A stretch of DNA of 64,000 nucleotides, taken from positions 22,970,476 to 23,034,475 of the forward strand of contig OZ059894.1 in the NCBI GenBank assembly GCA_964057225.1, in the 5' to 3' direction. The notes below the pieces were generated by a model that did no database searches, was not told the DNA's origin, and saw only the letters and a list, made by a program, of their open reading frames with translations. This DNA is from Auanema rhodensis. Taxonomy: Eukaryota > Nematoda > Chromadorea > Rhabditida > Rhabditidae. Positions 35,871 through 48,200 of this stretch are shown one piece after another; position 1 is the stretch's first letter, and every line of letters begins with the position of its first letter. Made by a program: the position numbers and the translations under genes.

Positions 35871-38579
35871 AATTTTTTCGAAAAATTTCAAAATAATTTA
35901 GCAAAAAGTAGATGTTTTTAGATTCCATTTTTCAAGGCAAAGACGATGGACAATGTTATTCAACGAAAAAATTAATTCTTCAGGGTGAAAATCGAGGATA
36001 TAAGTGTGAACTTATATCAGTTGATATCTCGGTGCATTTTTAAGCTAGCGCAAATCTGATAACACAGATCGACGCAGCTTAAAAATCCGCATCGAATGCA
36101 CTATACTACATTGAGAAACGCTTAATACAAAAATTAGTTATGATCGTTTGAAAAATGATGCATTAGTGTATGTTGAGTTTCCATGTACACTCAACATTGC
36201 TTCCAAAAACATTTTGACAAAAATTTTTTCGAAAAATTTCAAAATAATTTAGCAAAAAGTAGATGTTTTTAGATTCCTTTTTTCAAGGCAAAGACGATGG
36301 ACAATGTTATTCAACGAAAAAATTATTTCTTCAGGGTGAAAATCGAGGATATAAGTGTGAACCTATATCAGTTGATTTCTCGGTGCATTTTTAAGCTAGC
36401 GCAAATCTGATAACACAGATCGACGCAGCTTAAAAATCCGCATCGAATGCACTATACTACATTGAGAAACGCTTGATACAAAAATTAGTTATGATCGTTT
36501 GAAAAATGATGCATTAGTGTATGTTGAGTTTCCATGTACACTCAACATTGCTTCCAAAAACATTTTGACAAAAATTTTTTCGAAAAATTTCAAAATAATT
36601 TAGCGAAAAGTAGATGTTTTTAGATTCCATTTTTCAAGGCAAAGACGATGGACAATGTTATTCAACGAAAAAATTATTTCTTCAGGGTGAAAATCGAGGA
36701 TATAAGTGTGAACTTATATCAGTTGATATCTCGGTGCATTTTTAAGCTAGCGCAAATCTGATAACACAGATCGACGCAGCTTAAAAATCCGCATCGAATG
36801 CACTATACTACATTGAGAAACGCTTAATACAAAAATTAGTTATGATCGTTTGAAAAATGATGCATTAGTGTATGTTGAGTTTCCATGTACACTCAACATT
36901 GCTTCCAAAAACATTTTGACAAAAATTTTTTCGAAAAATTTCAAAATAATTTAGCAAAAAGTAGATGTTTTTAGATTCCTTTTTTCAAGGCAAAGACGAT
37001 GGACAATGTTATTCAACGAAAAAATTATTTCTTCAGGGTGAAAATCGAGGATATAAGTGTGAACCTATATCAGTTGATTTCTCGATGCATTTTTAAGCTA
37101 GCGCAAATCTGATAACACAGATCGACGCAGCTTAAAAATCCGCATCGAATGCACTATACTACATTGAGAAACGCTTGATACAAAAATTAGTTATGATCGT
37201 TTGAAAAATGATGCATTAGTGTATGTTGAGTTTCCATGTACACTCAACATTGCTTCCAAAAACATTTTGACAAAAATTTTTTCGAAAATTTTCAAAAGAA
37301 TTTAGCAAAAAGTAGATGTTTTTAGATTCCATTTTTCAAGGCAAAGACGATGGACAATGTTATTCAACGAAAAAATTATTTCTTCAGGGTGAAAATCGAG
37401 GATATAAGTGTGAACTTATATCAGTTGATATCTCGGTGCATTTTTAAGTTAGCGCAAATCTGATAACACAGATCGACGCAGCTTAAAAATCCGCAGCAAA
37501 TGCACTATACTACATTGAGAAACGCTTGATACAAAAATTAGTTATGATCGTTTGAAAAATGATGCATTAGTGTATGTTGAGTTTCCATGTACACTCAACA
37601 TTGCTTCCAAAAACATTTTGACAAAAATTTTTTCGAAAAATTTCAAAATAATTTAGCAAAAAGTAGATGTTTTTAGATTCCATTTTTCAAGGCAAAGACG
37701 ATGGACAATGTTATTCAACGAAAAAATTAATTCTTCAGGGTGAAAATCGAGGATATAAGTGTGAACTTATATCAGTTGATATCTCGGTGCATTTTTAAGC
37801 TAGCGCAAATCTGATAACACAGATCGACGCAGCTTAAAAATCCGCATCGAATGCACTATACCACATTGAGAAACGCTTGATACAAAAATTAGTTATGATC
37901 GTTTGAAAAATGATGCATTAGTGTATGTTGAGTTTCCATGTACACTCAACATTGCTTCCAAAAACATTTTGACAAAAATTTTTTCGAAAAATTTCAAAAT
38001 AATTTAGCAAAAAGTAGATGTTTTTAGATTCCATTTTTCAAGGCAAAGACGATGGACAATGTTATTCAACGAAAAAATTAATTCTTCAGGGTGAAAATCG
38101 AGGATATAAGTGTGAACTTATATCAGTTGATATCTCGGTGCATTTTTAAGCTAGCGCAAATCTGATAACACAGATCGACGCAGCTTAAAAATCCGCATCG
38201 AATGCACTATACTACATTGAGAAACGCTTGATACAAAAATTAGTTATGATCGTTTGAAAAATGATGCATTAGTGTATGTTGAGTTTCCATGTACACTCAA
38301 CATTGCTTCCAAAAACATTTTGACAAAAATTTTTTCGAAAAATTTCAAAATAATTTAGCAAAAAGTAAATGTTTTTAGATTCCATTTTTCAAGGCAAAGA
38401 CGATGGACAATGTTATTCAACGAAAAAATTAATTCTTCAGGGTGAAAATCGAGGATATAAGTGTGAACTTATATCAGTTGATATCTCGGTGCATTTTTAA
38501 GCTAGCGCAAATCTGATAACACAGATCGACGCAGCTTAAAAATCCGCATCGAATGCACTATACTACATTGAGAAACGCT
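35772..38579 (+). repeat. Right arm: A-type units in the order M1-M8
   Basis: Units from 36123 repeat M2-M8 (352-2808) at an offset of 35,771 bp. The shared marks are t156/c241/t255 at 36123 and 36825, cgaaaattttc with cagcaaatg at 37176, and gtaaatg at 38229. The inverted block carries the same series on the other strand (34921 to 32213), so this is the mirror arm. Private changes are few: tagcgaaaag at about 36604, ctcgatgc at about 37085 and ctataccacat at 37862. Confidence 0.9.
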
Positions 38580-41387
38580 TGATACAAAAATTAGTTATGA
38601 TCGTTTGAAAAATGATGCATTAGTGTATGTTGAGTTTCCATGTACACTCAACATTGCTTCCAAAAACATTTTGACAAAAATTTTTTCGAAAAATTTCAAA
38701 ATAATTTAGCAAAAAGTAGATGTTTTTAGATTCCTTTTTTCAAGGCAAAGACGATGGACAATGTTATTCAACGAAAAAATTAATTCTTCAGGGTGAAAAT
38801 CGAGGATATAAGTGTGAACTTATATCAGTTGATATCTCGGTGCATTTTTAAGCTAGCGCAAATCTGATAACACAGATCGACGCAGCTTAAAAATCCGCAG
38901 CGAATGCACTATACTACATTGAGAAACGCTTGATACAAAAATTAGTTATGATCGTTTGAAAAATGATGCATTAGTGTATGTTGAGTTTCCATGTACACTC
39001 AACATTGCTTCCAAAAACATTTTGACAAAAATTTTTTCGAAAAATTTCAAAAGAATTTAGCAAAAAGTAGATGTTTTTAGATTCCATTTTTCAAGGCAAA
39101 GACGATGGACAATGTTATTCAACGAAAAAATTATTTCTTCAGGGTGAAAATCGAGGATATAAGTGTGAACTTATATCAGTTGATATCTCGGTGCATTTTT
39201 AAGTTAGCGCAAATCTGATAACACAGATCGACGCAGCTTAAAAATCCGCATCGAATGCACTATACTACATTGAGAAACGCTTGATACAAAAATTAGTTAT
39301 GATCGTTTGAAAAATGATGCATTAGTGTATGTTGAGTTTCCATGTACACTCAACATTGCTTCCAAAAACATTTTGACAAAAATTTTTTCGAAAAATTTCA
39401 AAATAATTTAGCAAAAAGTAGATGTTTTTAGATTCCATTTTTCAAGGCAAAGACGATGGACAATGTTATTCAACGAAAAAATTAATTCTTCAGGGTGAAA
39501 ATCGAGGATATAAGTGTGAACTTATATCAGTTGATATCTCGGTGCATTTTTAAGCTAGCGCAAATCTGATAACACAGATCGACGCAGCTTAAAAATCCGC
39601 ATCGAATGCACTATACTACATTGAGAAACGCTTGATACAAAAATTAGTTATGATCGTTTGAAAAATGATGCATTAGTGTATGTTGAGTTTCCATGTACAC
39701 TCAACATTGCTTCCAAAAACATTTTGACAAAAATTTTTTCGAAAAATTTCAAAATAATTTAGCAAAAAGTAGATGTTTTTAGATTCCATTTTTCAAGGCA
39801 AAGACGATGGACAATGTTATTCAACGAAAAAATTAATTCTTCAGGGTGAAAATCGAGGATATAAGTGTGAACTTATATCAGTTGATATCTCGGTGCATTT
39901 TTAAGCTAGCGCAAATCTGATAACACAGATCGACGCAGCTTAAAAATCCGCATCGAATGCACTATACTACATTGAGAAACGCTTGATACAAAAATTAGTT
40001 ATGATCGTTTGAAAAATGATGCATTAGTGTATGTTGAGTTTCCATGTACACTCAACATTGCTTCCAAAAACATTTTGACAAAAATTTTTTCGAAAAATTT
40101 CAAAATAATTTAGCAAAAAGTAGATGTTTTTAGATTCCATTTTTCAAGGCAAAGACGATGGACAATGTTATTCAACGAAAAAATTAATTCTTCAGGGTGA
40201 AAATCGAGGATATAAGTGTGAACTTATATCAGTTGATATCTCGGTGCATTTTTAAGCTAGCGCAAATCTGATAACACAGATCGACGCAGCTTAAAAATCC
40301 GCATCGAATGCACTATACTACATTGAGAAACGCTTGATACAAAAATTAGTTATGATCGTTTGAAAAATGATGCATTAGTGTATGTTGAGTTTCCATGTAC
40401 ACTCAACATTGCTTCCAAAAACATTTTGACAAAAATTTTTTCGAAAAATTTCAAAATAATTTAGCAAAAAGTAAATGTTTTTAGATTCCATTTTTCAAGG
40501 CAAAGACGATGGACAATGTTATTCAACGAAAAAATTAATTCTTCAGGGTGAAAATCGAGGATATAAGTGTGAACTTATATCAGTTGATATCTCGGTGCAT
40601 TTTTAAGCTAGCGCAAATCTGATAACACAGATCGACGCAGCTTAAAAATCCGCATCGAATGCACTATACTACATTGAGAAACGCTTGATACAAAAATTAG
40701 TTATGATCGTTTGAAAAATGATGCATTAGTGTATGTTGAGTTTCCATGTACACTCAACATTGCTTCCAAAAACATTTTGACAAAAATTTTTTCGAAAAAT
40801 TTCAAAATAATTTAGCAAAAAGTAGATGTTTTTAGATTCCTTTTTTCAAGGCAAAGACGATGGACAATGTTATTCAACGAAAAAATTAATTCTTCAGGGT
40901 GAAAATCGAGGATATAAGTGTGAACTTATATCAGTTGATATCTCGGTGCATTTTTAAGCTAGCGCAAATCTGATAACACAGATCGACGCAGCTTAAAAAT
41001 CCGCAGCGAATGCACTATACTACATTGAGAAACGCTTGATACAAAAATTAGTTATGATCGTTTGAAAAATGATGCATTAGTGTATGTTGAGTTTCCATGT
41101 ACACTCAACATTGCTTCCAAAAACATTTTGACAAAAATTTTTTCGAAAAATTTCAAAAGAATTTAGCAAAAAGTAGATGTTTTTAGATTCCATTTTTCAA
41201 GGCAAAGACGATGGACAATGTTATTCAACGAAAAAATTATTTCTTCAGGGTGAAAATCGAGGATATAAGTGTGAACTTATATCAGTTGATATCTCGGTGC
41301 ATTTTTAAGTTAGCGCAAATCTGATAACACAGATCGACGCAGCTTAAAAATCCGCATCGAATGCACTATACTACATTGAGAAACGCT
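38580..41387 (+). repeat. Expanded M14-M17 units
   Basis: Marks are cagcgaatg (38580 and 40686 units), g123 with t274 (38931 and 41037) and gtaaatg (40335). The series M14, M15, M16 and plain copies, then M17, is run through twice: 38580-40685 and from 40686 on, 2,106 bp or six units apart. The inverted block shows a different local expansion (M14-M15 twice), so the two arms changed independently after they were formed. Confidence 0.8.
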
Positions 41388-43142
41388 TGATACAAAAATT
41401 AGTTATGATCGTTTGAAAAATGATGCATTAGTGTATGTTGAGTTTCCATGTACACTCAACATTGCTTCCAAAAACATTTTGACAAAAATTTTTTCGAAAA
41501 ATTTCAAAATAATTTAGCAAAAAGTAGATGTTTTTAGATTCCATTTTTCAAGGCAAAGACGATGGACAATGTTATTCAACGAAAAAATTAATTCTTCAGG
41601 GTGAAAATCGAGGATATAAGTGTGAACTTATATCAGTTGATATCTCGGTGCATTTTTAAGCTAGCGCAAATCTGATAACACAGATCGACGCAGCTTAAAA
41701 ATCCGCATCGAATGCACTATACTACATTGAGAAACGCTTGATACAAAAATTAGTTATGATCGTTTGAAAAATGATGCATTAGTGTATGTTGAGTTTCCAT
41801 GTACACTCAACATTGCTTCCAAAAACATTTTGACAAAAATTTTTTCGAAAAATTTCAAAATAATTTAGCAAAAAGTAAATGTTTTTAGATTCCATTTTTC
41901 AAGGCAAAGACGATGGACAATGTTATTCAACGAAAAAATTAATTCTTCAGGGTGAAAATCGAGGATATAAGTGTGAACTTATATCAGTTGATATCTCGGT
42001 GCATTTTTAAGCTAGCGCAAATCTGATAACACAGATCGACGCAGCTTAAAAATCCGCATCGAATGCACTATACTACATTGAGAAACGCTTAATACAAAAA
42101 TTAGTTATGATCGTTTGAAAAATGATGCATTAGTGTATGTTGAGTTTCCATGTACACTCAACATTGCTTCCAAAAACATTTTGACAAAAATTTTTTCGAA
42201 AAATTTCAAAATAATTTAGCAAAAAGTAGATGTTTTTAGATTCCTTTTTTCAAGGCAAAGACGATGGACAATGTTTTTCAACGAAAAAATTATTTCTTCA
42301 GGGTGAAAATCGAGGATATAAGTGTGAACCTATATCAGTTGATATCTCGGTGCATTTTTAAGTTAGCGCAAATCTGATAACACAGATCGACGCAGCTTAA
42401 AAATCCGCATCGAATGCACTATACTACATTGAGAAACGCTTGATACAAAAATTAGTTATGATCGTTTGAAAAATGATGCATTAGTGTATGTTGAGTTTCC
42501 ATGTACACTCAACATTGCTTCCAAAAACATTTTGACAAAAATTTTTTCGAAAAATTTCAAAATAATTTAGCAAAAAGTAGATGTTTTTAGATTCTTTTTT
42601 TCGAGGCAAAGACGATGGACAATGTTATTCAACGAAAAAATCAATTCTTCAGGGTGAAAATCGAGGATATAAGTGTGAACTTATATCAGTTGATATCTCG
42701 GTGCATTTTTAAGCTAGCGCAAATCTGATAACACAGATCGACGCAGCTTAAAAATCCGCATCGAATGCACTCTACTACATTGAGAAACGCTTAATACAAA
42801 AATTAGTTATGATCGTTTGAAAAATGATGCATTAGTGTATGTTGAGTTTCCATGTACACTCAATATTGCTTCCAAAAACATTTTGACAAAAATTTTTTCG
42901 AGAAATTTCAAAATAATTTAGCAAAAAGTAGATGTTTTTAGATTCCTTTTTTCAAGGCAAAGACGATGGACAATGTTATTCAACGAAAAAATTATTTCTT
43001 CAGGGTGAAAATCGAGGATATAAGTGTGAACTTATATCAGTTGATATCTCGGTGCATTTTTAAGCTAGCGCAAATCTGATAACACAGATCCACGCAGCTT
43101 AAAAATCCGCATCGAATGCACTATACTACATTGAGAAACGCT
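41388..43142 (+). repeat. Five-unit higher-order repeat, copy 1 (M16-M20 types)
   Basis: Units at 41388, 41739 (gtaaatg), 42090 (gtttttcaac, c241), 42441 (ctttttttcgagg, aatcaattc, ctctac) and 42792 (t73, g111, gatccacg) form a 1,755-bp block that is repeated directly downstream. In the left array the same five types occur only once (5266-7020). Confidence 0.88.
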
Positions 43143-44897
43143 TGATACAAAAATTAGTTATGATCGTTTGAAAAATGATGCATTAGTGTATGTTGAGTTT
43201 CCATGTACACTCAACATTGCTTCCAAAAACATTTTGACAAAAATTTTTTCGAAAAATTTCAAAATAATTTAGCAAAAAGTAGATGTTTTTAGATTCCATT
43301 TTTCAAGGCAAAGACGATGGACAATGTTATTCAACGAAAAAATTAATTCTTCAGGGTGAAAATCGAGGATATAAGTGTGAACTTATATCAGTTGATATCT
43401 CGGTGCATTTTTAAGCTAGCGCAAATCTGATAACACAGATCGACGCAGCTTAAAAATCCGCATCGAATGCACTATACTACATTGAGAAACGCTTGATACA
43501 AAAATTAGTTATGATCGTTTGAAAAATGATGCATTAGTGTATGTTGAGTTTCCATGTACACTCAACATTGCTTCCAAAAACATTTTGACAAAAATTTTTT
43601 CGAAAAATTTCAAAATAATTTAGCAAAAAGTAAATGTTTTTAGATTCCATTTTTCAAGGCAAAGACGATGGACAATGTTATTCAACGAAAAAATTAATTC
43701 TTCAGGGTGAAAATCGAGGATATAAGTGTGAACTTATATCAGTTGATATCTCGGTGCATTTTTAAGCTAGCGCAAATCTGATAACACAGATCGACGCAGC
43801 TTAAAAATCCGCATCGAATGCACTATACTACATTGAGAAACGCTTAATACAAAAATTAGTTATGATCGTTTGAAAAATGATGCATTAGTGTATGTTGAGT
43901 TTCCATGTACACTCAACATTGCTTCCAAAAACATTTTGACAAAAATTTTTTCGAAAAATTTCAAAATAATTTAGCAAAAAGTAGATGTTTTTAGATTCCT
44001 TTTTTCAAGGCAAAGACGATGGACAATGTTTTTCAACGAAAAAATTATTTCTTCAGGGTGAAAATCGAGGATATAAGTGTGAACCTATATCAGTTGATAT
44101 CTCGGTGCATTTTTAAGTTAGCGCAAATCTGATAACACAGATCGACGCAGCTTAAAAATCCGCATCGAATGCACTATACTACATTGAGAAACGCTTGATA
44201 CAAAAATTAGTTATGATCGTTTGAAAAATGATGCATTAGTGTATGTTGAGTTTCCATGTACACTCAACATTGCTTCCAAAAACATTTTGACAAAAATTTT
44301 TTCGAAAAATTTCAAAATAATTTAGCAAAAAGTAGATGTTTTTAGATTCTTTTTTTCGAGGCAAAGACGATGGACAATGTTATTCAACGAAAAAATCAAT
44401 TCTTCAGGGTGAAAATCGAGGATATAAGTGTGAACTTATATCAGTTGATATCTCGGTGCATTTTTAAGCTAGCGCAAATCTGATAACACAGATCGACGCA
44501 GCTTAAAAATCCGCATCGAATGCACTCTACTACATTGAGAAACGCTTAATACAAAAATTAGTTATGATCGTTTGAAAAATGATGCATTAGTGTATGTTGA
44601 GTTTCCATGTACACTCAATATTGCTTCCAAAAACATTTTGACAAAAATTTTTTCGAGAAATTTCAAAATAATTTAGCAAAAAGTAGATGTTTTTAGATTC
44701 CTTTTTTCAAGGCAAAGACGATGGACAATGTTATTCAACGAAAAAATTATTTCTTCAGGGTGAAAATCGAGGATATAAGTGTGAACTTATATCAGTTGAT
44801 ATCTCGGTGCATTTTTAAGCTAGCGCAAATCTGATAACACAGATCCACGCAGCTTAAAAATCCGCATCGAATGCACTATACTACATTGAGAAACGCT
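43143..44897 (+). repeat. Five-unit higher-order repeat, copy 2
   Basis: The marks of the preceding block recur 1,755 bp later in the same order: gtaaatg (43494 unit), gtttttcaac (43845), ctttttttcgagg (44196) and gatccacg (44547). The next unit, 44898, is M21-type (g111, caacaaaaa), which resumes the order seen at 7021. Confidence 0.88.
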
Positions 44898-45248
44898 TGA
44901 TACAAAAATTAGTTATGATCGTTTGAAAAATGATGCATTAGTGTATGTTGAGTTTCCATGTACACTCAACATTGCTTCCAAAAACATTTTGACAAAAATT
45001 TTTTCGAGAAATTTCAAAATAATTTAGCAAAAAGTAGATGTTTTTAGATTCCTTTTTTCAAGGCAAAGACGATGGACAATGTTATTCAACAAAAAAATTA
45101 TTTCTTCAGGGTGAAAATCGAGGATATAAGTGTGAACTTATATCAGTTGATATCTCGGTGCATTTTTAAGCTAGCGCAAATCTGATAACACAGATCGACG
45201 CAGCTTAAAAATCCGCATCGAATGCACTATACTACATTGAGAAACGCT
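44898..45248 (+). repeat. Single M21-type unit
   Basis: It carries aac at phases 71-73, g111, t156, caacaaaaa and t204, like the units at 7021 and 11583. It links the five-unit repeat to the seven-unit repeat. It does not have the cttatttcag change private to 7021. Confidence 0.85.
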
Positions 45249-48200
45249 TGATACAAAAATTAGTTATGATCGTTTGAAAAATGATGCATTAGTGTATGTT
45301 GAGTTTCCATGTACACTCAACATTGCTTCCAAAAACATTTTGACAAAAATTTTTTCGAAAAATTTCAAAATAATTTAGCAAAAAGTAGATGTTTTTAGAT
45401 TCCTTTTTTCAAGGCAAAGACGATGGACAATGTTATTCAACGAAAAAATTATTTCTTCAGGGTGAAAATCGAGGATATAAGTGTGAACTTATATCAGTTG
45501 ATATCTCGGTGCATTTTTATGCTAGCGCAAATCTGATAACACAGATCGACGCAGCTTAAAAATCCGCATCGAATGCACTATACTACATTGAGAAACGCTT
45601 GATACAAAAATTAGTTATGATCGTTTGAAAAATGATGCATTAGTGTATGTTGAGTTTCCATGTACACTCAACATTGCTTCCAAAAACATTTTGACAAAAA
45701 TTTTTTCGAAAAATTTCAAAATAATTTAGCAAAAAGTAGATGTTTTTCGATTCCTTTTTCAAGGCAAAGACGATGGACAATGTTATTCAACGAAAAAATT
45801 AATTCTTCAGGGTGAAAATCGAGGATATAAGTGTGAACTTATATCAGTTGATATCTCGGTGCATTTTTAAGCTAGCGCAAATCTGATAACACAGATCGAC
45901 GCAGCTTAAAAATCCGCATCGAATGCACTCTACTACATTGAGAAACGCTTAATACAAAAATTAGTTATGATCGTTTGAAAAATGATGCATTAGTGTATGT
46001 TGAGTTTCCATGTACACTCAATATTGCTTCCAAAAACATTTTGACAAAAATTTTTTCGAGAAATTTCAAAATAATTTAGCAAAAAGTAGATGTTTTTAGA
46101 TTCCTTTTTTCAAGGCAAAGACGATGGACAATGTTATTCAACGAAAAAATTATTTCTTCAGGGTGAAAATCGAGGATATAAGTGTGAACTTATATCAGTT
46201 GATATCTCGGTGCATTTTTAAGCTAGCGCAAATCTGATAACACAGATCCACGCAGCTTAAAAATCCGCATCGAATGCACTATACTACATTGAGAAACGCT
46301 TGATACAAAAATTAGTTATGATCGTTTGAAAAATGATGCATTAGTGTATGTTGAGTTTCCATGTACACTCAACATTGCTTCCAAAAACATTTTGACAAAA
46401 ATTTTTTCGAAAAATTTCAAAAGAATTTAGCAAAAAGTAGATGTTTTTAGATTCCATTTTTCAAGGCAAAGACGATAGACAATGTTATTTAACGAAAAAA
46501 TTAATTCTTTAGGGTGAAAATCGAGGATATAAGTGTGAACTTATATCAGTTGATATCTCGGTGCATTTTTAAGCTAGCGCAAATCTGATCACACAGATCG
46601 ACGCAGCTTAAAAATCCGCATCGAATGCACTATACTACATTGAGAAACGTTTAATACACAAATTAGTTATGATCGTTTGAAAAATGATGCATTAGTGTAT
46701 GTTGAGTTTCCATGTACACTCAATATTGCTTCCAAAAACATTTTGACAAAAATTTTTTCGAAAAATTTCAAAAGAATTTAGCAAAAAGTAGATGTTTTTA
46801 GATTCCTTTTTTCAAGGCAAAGACGATGGACAATGTTATTCAACAAAAAAATTATTTCTTCAGGGTGAAAATCGAGGATATAAGTGTGAACTTATATCAG
46901 TTGATATCTCGGTGCATTTTTAAGCTAGCGCAAATCTGATAACACAGATCGACGCAGCTTAAAAATCCGCATCGAATGCACTATACTACATTGAGAAACG
47001 CTTGATACAAAAATTAGTTATGATCGTTTGAAAAATGATGCATTAGTGTATGTTGAGTTTCCATGTACACTCAACATTGCTTCCAAAAACATTTTGACAA
47101 AAATTTTTTCGAAAAATTTCAAAAGAATTTAGCAAAAAGTAGATGTTTTTAGATTCCATTTTTCAAGGCAAAGACGATAGACAATGTTATTTAACGAAAA
47201 AATTAATTCTTCAGGGTGAAAATCGAGGATATAAGTTTAAACTTATATCAGTTGATATCTCGGTGCATTTTTAAGCTAGCGCAAATCTGATAACACAGAT
47301 CGACGCAGCTTAAAAATCCGCATCGAATGCACTATACTACATTGAGAAACGCTTAATACACAAATTAGTTATGATCGTTTGAAAAATGATGCATTAGTGT
47401 ATGTTGAGTTTCCATGTACACTCAATATTGCTTCCAAAAACATTTTGACAAAAATTTTTTCGAAAAATTTCAAAAGAATTTAGCAAAAAGTAGATGTTTT
47501 TAGATTCCTTTTTTCAAGGCAAAGACGATGGACAATGTTATTCAACAAAAAAATTATTTCTTCAGGGTGAAAATCGAGGATATAAGTGTGAACTTATATC
47601 AGTTGATATCTCGGTGCATTTTTAAGCTAGCGCAAATCTGATAACACAGATCGACGCAGCTTAAAAATCCGCATCGAATGCACTATACTACATTGAGAAA
47701 CGCTTGATACAAAAATTAGTTATGATCGTTTGAAAAATGATGCATTAGTGTATGTTGAGTTTCCATGTACACTCAACATTGCTTCCAAAAACATTTTGAC
47801 AAAAATTTTTTCGAAAAATTTCAAAATAATTTAGCAAAAAGTAGATGTTTTTAGATTCCTTTTTTCAAGGCAAAGACGATGGACAATGTTATTCAACGAA
47901 AAAATTATTTCTTCAGGGTGAAAATCGAGGATATAAGTGTGAACTTATATCAGTTGATATCTCGGTGCATTTTTATGCTAGCGCAAATCTGATAACACAG
48001 ATCGACGCAGCTTAAAAATCCGCATCGAATGCACTATACTACATTGAGAAACGCTTGATACAAAAATTAGTTATGATCGTTTGAAAAATGATGCATTAGT
48101 GTATGTTGAGTTTCCATGTACACTCAACATTGCTTCCAAAAACATTTTGACAAAAATTTTTTCGAAAAATTTCAAAATAATTTAGCAAAAAGTAGATGTT

